DNA of 64,000 bases, from contig JAKZAN010000007.1 of NCBI GenBank assembly GCA_023053545.1, positions 8,246,001 through 8,310,000 of the forward strand, given 5' to 3'. The translations under genes and the position numbers were made by a program. This document shows positions 38,201-46,179 of this stretch, one piece after another. The first letter of the stretch is position 1. Each line of letters begins with the position of its first letter. The stretch is from Lepidurus packardi. Taxonomy: Eukaryota > Arthropoda > Branchiopoda > Notostraca > Triopsidae. The notes beneath the pieces were generated by a model. That model saw only the letters and a list, made by a program, of their open reading frames with translations, did no database searches and was not told the origin of the DNA.

Positions 38201-39001
38201 GCATCGAGCCACGTTTTGAGTTGCGTTGATAAGTAATAGCAGTATTCATTCTCCTCCTTGCAGATCCATTGATCCCACACTGCAACATCCTGACCTATAA
38301 AAACCAGTCAAGAAATAGCCAGTAGTCGTTATTTTAAATGCCAGCTAGTTCTATGGAAAATAAAACCCACCTTCACCGGAAAACTCCCACTTGTCATCAT
38401 CATCTAATAAAAATCAATGCCTGTATTTAACTATTCTTTCCCTAATTAATTTGTATTTTTACTAGTGGTATATTCATCTTCTGCCTGCGGCAAATTAAAG
38501 TTAGCGAGGAGTTCATTTAGTTCGGAACTAGATTTCAGAAATACGCCAGCGTCTTCCTTGATGTCCTGCTGATGCCCAGCAACCTCACCTAACAAGTCAA
38601 ATGGGAGAAAATTTCCTTAGTCACTTTTGTAATAATTCAAGCTGTTTTCTAAATAGCCGGTTACGCATAAAAAAAATTACCAAAATCAGGGTCATCGTAC
38701 ATGGGCTGGTGTCCCATCAAGTTAATTTCCTCTTTATTGAGTTTGGTATCCTCACCTAACAAGTCAAATGGGAGAAAACTTCCTTATTCACTTCTGTAAT
38801 AATTGGAGCTGTTTTCTAAATGGCAGGTTACGGACCAAAAAAGAAATTACCAGAACCAGAGTCATCATACATGGGCTGGTGTCCCGTCAAGTTAAGTTCC
38901 TCCTTATTGAGTTCGTCGGTAGTGATTTCTGGTGTTGTCTTCCAAGCGGAACTCACAGTTATAGTAGTGCTAAAGAACAGATATAGTAAGGTTATCTGCA
39001 T
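32214..39001 (-). CDS. Mosaic adhesion GPCR with three C-type-lectin-like domains
   Basis: Cell-surface receptor. Exons, 5' to 3' on the minus strand: 39001-38851, 38755-38681, 38588-38463, 38403-38371, 38294-38143, 38061-37965, 37870-37640, 37576-37386, 37323-37132, 37074-36955, 36902-36537, 36473-36149, 36086-34351, 34301-34035, 33971-32214; 5820 nt, 1939 residues, all phases matching. Signal peptide (MQITLLYLFFSTTITVSSA); acidic segment with a duplicated exon; lectin-like domain 1 (about 130-275); Ig-like domain with C..W..Y.C (about 300-385); hormone-receptor-like domain (about 510-575); lectin-like domains 2 and 3 (about 585-890); a SEA-like stretch; second hormone-receptor-like domain; GAIN and GPS ending CQCNHLSAF (about 1583, cleavage expected between L and S); seven transmembrane helices; Ser/Thr-rich tail. 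The 7TM resembles the ADGRG/ADGRF group but the exact family is not assigned. The exon 12/13 junction was chosen by phase and intron length (62 nt). Confidence 0.88.
38583..38917 (-). repeat. Tandem exon duplication in the adhesion GPCR
   Basis: Two copies of an about 167-bp unit (38583-38749 and 38750-38917), each holding an intron and an exon. The encoded peptides are near-identical: LNKEEINLMGHQPMYDD and LNKEELNLTGHQPMYDD. Both exons are flanked by matching phase-1 splice sites, so both fit in the frame. Similarity extends through the introns (CACCTAACAAGTCAAATGGG), so the event is recent. Confidence 0.85.
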
Positions 39002-39332
39002 TGTTCACAACACCTAATTACGGAAATGCAAGATTAACTTATGGAGCACTAGATAACAAACTAAAGACTTGCCGTCTCGAATATAAGTGGCACTAAGTAT
39101 GATTTGCGTAACCTATAGTTCTTCCATCTGGGAAACCACCAGTATAATTTTGATTACTTATCACATATATTTCCTTCTTCGTAAGTTTCCCTGATTATGG
39201 AGGAGGAAACGGGAAATGTTCAGTAGTAAGCTTATTCCGTTGTAGAAATCAAATCGAAAAGGGGACTTTAGAGAATAGAAAAGCCCCGTCCTGCAACTTC
39301 CTGTAAATCTTGTAAGTATTTCAGCCACTTAC

Positions 39333-39397
39333 TATTCATTTTATTTAACCCGCTTGCGAGTTTCTTATAGAGGGCGGAAATCACGTCGCTTGTCAAG
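39333..39397 (-). other. Possible short exon upstream of the GPCR
   Basis: On the minus strand a GGTTGCAG acceptor precedes 65 nt ending at a perfect GTAAGT donor; one frame is open (LTSDVISALYKKLASGLNKM). Upstream of the GPCR start codon there is an acceptor (TAATTAG), so this may be a 5' UTR exon spliced to it. It does not join in frame with the signal peptide. It could also belong to an unrecognised gene. Confidence 0.25.
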
Positions 39398-39973
39398 CTG
39401 CAACCACAATCATACATTAGACGTCAAGTAATTCCGCTATAGTTCTTCATTTTGCATTTCTTTTTATCAAATGGAAAGCTTTAATTAGTTCGATAATAAA
39501 AACACTTACAAACAATTTTTAGCATTGTATTTTGTTTAACTATATATTGGTTTTGTACGTGAAAAACTACTGAGATGTAGTATCAAGGTCAAAAGACAAT
39601 GGTTCATCATAAATATATCGATTTTTTTCCCATTCCAAAACCAACAATACCCCATTTTTTTCACGGTACAAGGACTATCCAAAAATTTCAGCTGTACAGT
39701 ACAATTCCTGCGTCAGGGATAGGAGTATAATGTCAAGACCGTCTTCAAATGCTTTACGCTTGTCATCAAAAACTTGTCGACTAGTTTTGCATCAGAACAT
39801 GGCGCTCAACTTCCGCTCAAGCTTATATCTACTTAAATGTGTGGTTTTCCTTGTGTAACACAGTGCATTATAACTCTTGTATATTGATGGGTTAGCAACT
39901 CGTGTTTTAATTTTTTTCTCGAGAATTACTAATACGGAGACTTGCCAATACGGAGAAATTCGCGTTAATGAGA

Positions 39974-40165
39974 TTAGTTTGAATTAGTTTGGAAATTTTG
40001 GTAGTATATATTACAGAACCGAGGAATTGCTTGGCTTTTCGAGATCAGCACATTTATAGATAAAGAAAAATCAACAAGTTTACAAATCCATTGGGTAAAA
40101 ATTGTTTCAGCAATTGATATAAACAGCACTAAAATACACACATAACTTGTTTTAGTTGAAGTCAT
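39974..40165 (-). CDS. Hypothetical small secreted protein
   Basis: A 63-codon frame with a signal-peptide-like start (MTSTKTSYVCILVLFISIAE). It lies between the GPCR and AMN1, on the same strand. No homologue is recognised, there is no clear promoter or poly(A) support, and a frame this short may be chance. Confidence 0.2.
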   Translation of the reverse strand: MTSTKTSYVCILVLFISIAETIFTQWICKLVDFSLSINVLISKSQAIPRFCNIYYQNFQTNSN

Positions 40166-40285
40166 CTACTTTGTCGACATGGTAAAGGATAACTGTCTAA
40201 ACCCTCTTAGATTACGAGCCATGGGGAGATTCCTATAGATCGGTAACATTGAGATACAAAACATTTAAAACATTTTTAAGCACAC

Positions 40286-41160
40286 TTACTCGAAAGCTTC
40301 CATCCAGCGGCTGTCCATTAGCATAGGACAGTTTAAGAAGCTCAGATACTGCAATTTTTGCAAAAGTACGATAGAGGAGCTTATTTCGGGCGTAATATGG
40401 GGACACGAATTGAGCTTTAGTTCAACTAGGCTGTTTCGAGTTTTTCCTTGGCATAAGGACTTCAAGCCTTCGTCCCCGACCTACGAAACGTAATAGAACA
40501 TGTCTGTCCATTTTTGGAAGAGCAATACAAAATTTAATATTTGCATTTACTGAAGTGTACGATATGTCAAGAGAACCCAAGTGGTTCAAGTTTGCGAGCG
40601 CTTTCATACCGTTATTGCCAACACCAGGGCATTTCGAAACGTCTAGTACTGTCAACTTTGAGCAACAACAGCCAATTACTGTTAACACCTGATCTTCCAA
40701 GGCTGGGCAGGAAGACGTAATCAATTCTCTTAAATTTGACAGCTGAACAAAAGTTTTGAGGAGCACTAGAAACATAAAATAAACGACAAACGTCGTCTTA
40801 AAGTTAAATCAGGTTTAATAAAAATGTACCTGGTAATGTTACGAAAGCATTAGGCATAAATAAAATTGACAGCTTCTTGCAATTTGAAATAATTTTTAAC
40901 GAAGCATCGGAGATACTGCTGCCAGCCAAGTCTAGCTTTTCGATGTCCGGATGGCACAAGATCCGAAGAGTTGGAGGACTCAACAATTCTCTTCCGCCCA
41001 TCATCTTTAAAAGCACTGTTTTAACATGCCATGGTAGAGTCTCAGCCAAAAGAATGTTTCTGATTGCGACAGAGGCGAATACTCGAATCGACCTAGAGTT
41101 ATAAGTAATTAAATGAGGAAGTTGGACTTTATTAAGTGTACTTACAAACTGAACAAACAT
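40286..41160 (-). CDS. AMN1: AMN1-like leucine-rich-repeat protein
   Basis: Homologue of AMN1, the leucine-rich-repeat protein named for antagonising mitotic exit in yeast and related to F-box/LRR proteins; the animal role is poorly known. Minus-strand exons: 41160-40830, 40765-40551, 40480-40286; 741 nt, 246 residues against about 258 in human. Matches include LPWHVKTVLLKMM (human LPPNIKDRLIKIMS), ILCHPDIEKLDLAGSSISDA (human ILHPEVQTLDLRSCDISDA) and repeated Cys-containing LRRs (CSKLTVLDVSKCPGV, LVELKLNSCPHIT). Two ambiguities: a GTAAGT...CTAG pair (53 nt) inside the first exon would break the frame if spliced, and the stop codon TAA at 40286-40288 overlaps a good GTAAGT donor, so a variant C-terminus of a few residues is possible. 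Confidence 0.8.
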
Positions 41161-41194
41161 GAAGCTATTGGTACCACTCACCGCTTGGCGGCGC

Positions 41195-41371
41195 TGATTA
41201 TTTTACTCAAAAAGTGAAACAAATAAACTCTGCACGATATTACAGCTAAAAATGGCTTTCGAGCCGGAATGGATTATTTTACTCGAAAAGTGAAAAAAAT
41301 GGCTCTCGAGCCGGCATGGATTGTTTTACTCGAAAAGTGAAACAAAAAATGGCTCTCGAGCCGGCATGGCC
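41195..41371 (-). repeat. Short tandem repeat (about 50 bp unit, about 3 copies)
   Basis: The unit ATGGCTCTCGAGCCGGCATGG + ATTGTTTTACTCGAAAAGTGAAA (two adjoining parts) recurs with small changes just upstream of AMN1. It lies in the presumed promoter region. Confidence 0.65.
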
Positions 41372-42648
41372 AAGCCCCCTTGGCAGCTGTTTAAGCCGCT
41401 ATGACGTCATATGAAAAGTAACCGGGCGACGTCATAGCAGAATAAACCTGTCCATGACGTAATATGAAAATAATTGATTGTTTTGCATCTGTTTAACGTA
41501 TTTGTTTGTCAATGAGTTGAATTGATTTATCGATGATATACATCTATATTCATGGGTGTTATATTGTCTTATTTTTGTATTTTTTCGTAATAAAGTTATT
41601 TGATCGTTTGCTCATCAGCCCATAGAATTTATGTGCGTAGTTTTCACACTAGCGAAATAAAGAAGTATAACTAAATGAACTTTTGCATGACTTATACAGA
41701 AAAACTAGTGGTAGTTGTCGTTGCTGAAAAGTATGGGAAATGACGAGTCAAGGAAGTCAAAACGTTGTTGCTCCCAGAGAGATACGAACACCGGCATAGA
41801 ACGCAAAGGGTCTTCTACCAAGTTTGCTCCTCGCCTGTCATAAGCGCTTCAGATTTATGAGCTTTGAGGAACAACTCGGACGCTCGGCGAGGACCTCAGT
41901 GTTACCGTGAGATGAGTAAAAGTTGTCGAAACTCACCCTATGTAGAAGTTTGCTGGAGACGGAGGGAAATAAAAACGTTACATATTGGTCGACTACAAGA
42001 CTAGGCTCCGCTTCAAGCCTTATGTACTCCTTTTTGCAGGAAAAAAAAAAACAGCACAAGAAATGAAGTGAAAATGTAATAAGTTTGTAATAGTTTTGTA
42101 ATAAAAATTACCTCACTCAGCTTACCATGCGTTTACTTCATGAAATCCCTTAATATTTTCTTAAAATTGTTACACATATTTCTATTTAGTCGTTGATTGG
42201 GGTTTTTGGGAAACATTCCTTCCGTACACAAGAAGTTTTCTTACGGATCTTATGGTTCGAATTAGCAAAAGGTACGACTAGTTATCTGGGCAAGAAGTAA
42301 AGTTATAGTCCGACAAGGATTTGAGAAACTGACACAATGAAATACAAATGGCCATGGAAGTCCCGAATCTCTAGTTAGTATCAACGTAATTCAGACAACA
42401 CCTCTAGGAGCAAAATACTAAATGCAATAGTTTTATTCTACAATGCAGTTCAGCTTTTGCCTCTAAAAATGGGTCCCCCTGGAACCCGATGTCTCTTGGA
42501 ACAAAACGTTTCGTTTGGCCGTAGCTACGAATTTGTTAAGTTCACTTTGACATCTTTACTTCTTCACATCATCTCTTCGTACATCCAATATGAACAGGTC
42601 AAATAATAATAACGCGAAAAACATAAGAGAACAAAAAGTGAAACGTGC
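41372..42648. other. Intergenic region
   Basis: No gene recognised. A short minus-strand frame at 41838-42059 has no domain. The 3' end of the SWIM/PHD fragment lies to its right. Confidence 0.5.
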
Positions 42649-43725
42649 TTATATCTTTTTTAGGCAAGGTTGACACAGGTATAGTAAATCTTCTAGATCA
42701 TCAGGCAACAAATCTAAAAGCTTTAAATGAGGCTGCACCTTATTGGCACAGTAAGCATGATGCCACGTCCCGCATTCACTACAAGCAACCCAATTGTCTA
42801 CACCAAACTCACTAGTAGGAGCATTTCTTTGCAAGCATAAATAACAGAATTGAGCAACCGTACTTCTCAGGACAGAGCCAGGATCTGCAAACCCATACTT
42901 TTCATAAACATCAGCTCCTTTGCTATTGTACGGTTTCCGAGTTGAATAAAATTCTCTTTGGGGTATGAGCCTGGAATTAGGACCAACTTTTATAACAGAC
43001 TGGAATGTCTTTTGAATGATGGTTTCATCAGGCCTTTTGCCTATCATAGCTACACTGTGCAGAGCAGAATCCATTTCTAAAAGCTGCTGATAAGTAAGAC
43101 CTCGTTGAAGCGACCTTGCAACACAGGCCATGTTGTCCGTGATTCGTTTTTCTAATGCCGAACGGGTTTCTCTTCCCTTGGCTAGTCTCTTGTTTGGACT
43201 ATTATAACTTTCCTTACAATCTACAATAGCTGCATTTTTAACGTGGGAGTGCCGCAAATGGTCAGGCAAATCGGGTACAACTTTGTGGATATGTTTGCAC
43301 ACATACCAGTTTTCATAAAAATCGTAGCAATCGCAATTAAAAACATGTCTGCAAGCTCCGCAATAACCGCATTTATTAATACAAGCGCAAAGTGTGTCAG
43401 AAAACATAGTGACGGTGTAGTACCTATCCTCCGACTGACTAGAATTCACTGTCCAGCATTTGTTTTCCTCTAAAACAGTTACATCTTCGTCCTTAATTTC
43501 CCTCGATTCCTTATGTCTCCTGTTAGTTTCGATGATGGTATTGGTACTTAGGCCTCTTTCGGTCAACATGGATTCTTTATGTTCCCTAATTTCTACATGA
43601 TCATGCATAATCTCAAGTAAACGGTCAAGTCTTCTGTTGAACTTTCCATCCAAAAATACGTACTTCAAATCCCGCAAGCGTAGAAGCAGGCGAAGGGAAA
43701 CGCAAGCTTTGGAAGTCGCAAGCAA
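42649..43725 (-). CDS. SWIM and PHD zinc-finger protein fragment, probably transposon-derived
   Basis: A single long minus-strand frame (up to 358 codons) without introns. The first in-frame ATG is at 43608; upstream codons remain open, so the 5' end is either truncated or on another exon. The N-terminal part (NRRLDRLLEIMHDHVEIRE) looks like the end of a transposase core. The middle carries a SWIM-type zinc finger: CDCYDFYENWYVCKHIHKV. The C-terminus has a PHD-like finger: FCYLCLQRN..., WVACSECGTWHHAYC and YLCQPC. SWIM fingers sit at the C-terminus of MULE transposases; PHD fingers read histone tails. No DDE core is present and SINE-like repeats lie immediately 5'. It could be a truncated transposon or a domesticated gene; which one cannot be told from sequence. 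Confidence 0.7.
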   Translation of the reverse strand: MLATSKACVSLRLLLRLRDLKYVFLDGKFNRRLDRLLEIMHDHVEIREHKESMLTERGLSTNTIIETNRRHKESREIKDEDVTVLEENKCWTVNSSQSEDRYYTVTMFSDTLCACINKCGYCGACRHVFNCDCYDFYENWYVCKHIHKVVPDLPDHLRHSHVKNAAIVDCKESYNSPNKRLAKGRETRSALEKRITDNMACVARSLQRGLTYQQLLEMDSALHSVAMIGKRPDETIIQKTFQSVIKVGPNSRLIPQREFYSTRKPYNSKGADVYEKYGFADPGSVLRSTVAQFCYLCLQRNAPTSEFGVDNWVACSECGTWHHAYCANKVQPHLKLLDLLPDDLEDLLYLCQPCLKKI

Positions 43726-43769
43726 AGTGAGTCATGGATACCGGGATGACACTCAAGTTGGGACCAGCA

Positions 43770-44015
43770 CCACCGCGCCGCAGGGAGTTTGGAGAGAAAG
43801 ACAAACATGAAAATCCCATGGTAGAAGAAAAAATTTGCCCACGGAGAGTTTGACCCCTCTCCTCCATGGTGGAACCATGTGCGTTTGCGCACTACACCAC
43901 TTCTTCAGATATACGTTGTAGGCGAGCGTTACATTAAAAACAATAATCCTTTCATAGTTGGAGTCAACCAGCAGGACTGCTGCACCTCCGGTGGTACCAC
44001 TTACACATTTCGAGT
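43770..44015 (-). mobile_element. tRNA-derived SINE-like unit, copy 1
   Basis: On the minus strand: GTGGTACCACCGGAGGTGC, a body with box-A-like TGGTGTAGTGC, a degenerate box B (GGGGTCAAACTC), then GGGCAAATTTTTTC, a Pol III-type T-run. Shares its order of parts with the copies near 44170, 44487 and 45119. Confidence 0.55.
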
Positions 44016-44149
44016 AACTCTTCTTAAAACATAACAAGTAAAACACAGAATAACTGAGGTGCAGAATAATGTAAAATAATTAAAATAAGAAAAAATTAAA
44101 GATACAGAATAATTTAAAACGAAATAGCTAAGAAAAAATGTCTCGTACC

Positions 44150-44350
44150 ATAGTACAAGAAAAAAATAATTGCCCACGGAGAGAATCGAACCCTCTCCAC
44201 CATCGTATCAGTAGTTAAATGGTAAAGTATTAGTATGCAAGACTAATAGTATTATAATTGCATACTAATAGACATGCGCCCGCCCGTACATTATAAGCAA
44301 AAATCCTTGCACTAATTGAGTAAACTCATAACGATACCGCACCTACAGAA
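44150..44350 (-). mobile_element. tRNA-derived SINE-like unit, copy 2 (degenerate)
   Basis: Box-B-like GAGGGTTCGATTCTC on the minus strand and a T-run follow the family layout, but the region that should hold box A is replaced by AT-rich sequence, so it is unlikely to be transcribed. Confidence 0.45.
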
Positions 44351-44456
44351 CAAGTAAAACACATAATAATTTAAATGCATAATAATTTAAAATAATTAGA
44401 AATAAAGAATAATTGAAGATACAGAAAAATTTAAAACGAAATAGTTCAAAAATAAA

Positions 44457-44640
44457 TTCTTGTACCATAGTACAAGAAAAAAACCTGCCCATGAAGGGAA
44501 TCGAACCCTCTCCACCGTTGTGTCAGTAGTTGCCCCTGCCCACTAGACCAATTCCTCCATACTGTCAGACATGCGCCCATAGATTGTATTCGAAAATCCT
44601 TACACTTTTTGAGTAAACTCATAACGCTACGGCACCTCCG
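44457..44640 (-). mobile_element. tRNA-derived SINE-like unit, copy 3
   Basis: The minus strand carries TTGGTCTAGTGGGC (box A) and GAGGGTTCGATTCCC (box B) at tRNA-like spacing, then GGGCAGGTTTTTTTC. The acceptor stem does not pair, so it is not a functional tRNA. A self-complementary TTGTACTATGGTACAAG follows the T-run. Confidence 0.65.
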
Positions 44641-44861
44641 GTGGTACCACTTACACATTAACTCCTTACACTTTTTGAGTAAACTCATAACGCTACGGCA
44701 CCTCCGGTGGTACCACTTACACATTAACTCCTTACACTTTTTGAGTAAACTCATAACGCTACGGCACCTCCGGTGGTACCACTTACACATTAACTCCTTA
44801 CACTTTTTGAGTAAACTCATAACGCTACGGCACCTCCGGTGGTACCACTTACACATTAACT
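44598..44861. repeat. 66-bp minisatellite, 4 perfect units
   Basis: Four head-to-tail copies (44598-44663, 44664-44729, 44730-44795, 44796-44861) of a unit containing TTTTTGAGTAAACTCATAAC and CCTCCGGTGGTACCAC. The unit is the 5' part of the neighbouring SINE-like element. Being 22 codons long, it stays open in frames on both strands, which produces false repetitive ORFs. Confidence 0.95.
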
Positions 44862-45104
44862 CAGACGGTACCTCCGTTAATACAGAATAATTTTTCACAT
44901 AATAAGTGAAAAGGAATTACGTGTACCATAGTAAAAGGAGAAAACATTGCACATAATTAAACATAACATAATTTAAAACAGAACAAGTAAAACACATAAT
45001 AATTTAAATGCAGGATAATTTGAAATAATTAGAAACACAGAATAATTGAAGATACAGAATAAAAAGTAAAACACATAATAATTTAAATGCAGGATAATTT
45101 AAAA

Positions 45105-45290
45105 TAATAAAAGAAAAAACCTGCTCATGAAGGGAGTCGAACCCTCTCCACCGTTGTATCAGTAGTTGCCTCTGCCCACTACACCAATTCTTCCATACTA
45201 CTATACATGCGTCCGTACATTATAAGCAAAAATCCTTACACTTTTTGAGTAAACTCATAACGCCACCGCGGCTCCGGTGGTACCAATAGC
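45105..45290 (-). mobile_element. tRNA-derived SINE-like unit, copy 4
   Basis: Minus strand: GGTACCACCGGAGCCGC, then TTGGTGTAGTGGGC (box A), GAGGGTTCGACTCCC (box B) and GAGCAGGTTTTTTC. The best preserved copy together with copy 3. Confidence 0.65.
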
Positions 45291-45783
45291 AACACTGACT
45301 GAACAAAGATTCCACGCTGGACAGCATTTTTCCTTTTCGTAAACAACAACAAACACAGCAAAAATGTTGGGATGGACCCGCCTCTTTCTTGCTCTGCCAA
45401 TGAAAAATCTCAAATTTTTTCAATTTAATAACCAACACTTTAGACTTAATTCTACTCACAGTCTAATCCTTGAACAGCGTTGAATATTAACGATATGGGA
45501 CCGCCTTATTTTGCTTCGTTTTGCAATGCAACTTGAGATGTAAGAAAACACCGTTTTATTTTTCTTCTCAGTGGTTTCGGATTGCAAGTTCGACACGGCT
45601 TTCTATCGCTCTTGTTTAATAACGTTTAATACTCTAGATCTCGAACCAAGACGCTTCAAAAAATTTATTTTGACGCTTTCGCACCGTCAGCAACTACAAT
45701 GCAGGCTTGACTAATGGAAGTAAGAGGTATGAAATTTCCACAATTTGCTACAAAGGACACATGAATTCGTGAAAAACTGCTAA

Positions 45784-46173
45784 ATGACATGTAGCAAGCA
45801 CATACGACGGTTCTATGCAAAAAGAATCGGAACATCCAAGCAAAAAATGCCGGTATAGATAAACACCTGGAAAATGATATGGCACTCCAGACAAAACGAA
45901 TAAAAGGACCCCATTTTTGGGCATATGTCACTGATGGAACCGGTACACATAAGCTTCCTTCGGAATATCCCGTTAAAAGAAAGGATTAACGGTTATTACG
46001 AACCATCATCATGCAGAGCAGAACCAAAAACTTGCAAGGGCAAACCACGCACGATAAAGGGGAATGCGAAGGCTTTTGGAATTCCAATCGGAATGACTAG
46101 GAGGCGATTGGTCGACTTAGTTGTCCTACAGTTTTACGAAAATCGTAAATACACCAAGCAACTCAAAAGCTAG
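45784..46173 (+). pseudogene. Coding-like fragments of unknown origin
   Basis: Basic, protein-like stretches switch frame: 45784-45857 (ending RRFYAKRIGTSKQKMP), 45858-45990 (with GPHFWAYVTDGTGTHKLPSE) and 45925-46173 (with ERINGYYEPSSCRAEPKTCK). I found no intron of usable size joining them, so frameshifts in a decayed gene or transposon are the simplest reading. The family is not recognised. It lies just beyond the POD1 stop codon, on the opposite strand. Confidence 0.3.
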
Positions 46174-46179
46174 ATTAAG

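Noticed and set aside
44487..44575. Functional tRNA gene
   Set aside because: A and B boxes are present but acceptor-stem halves are not complementary and no cloverleaf forms; classed as tRNA-derived SINE-like.
44446..44898. 150-codon repetitive protein on the minus strand
   Set aside because: Produced by the 66-bp minisatellite whose unit length is a multiple of three; not a gene.
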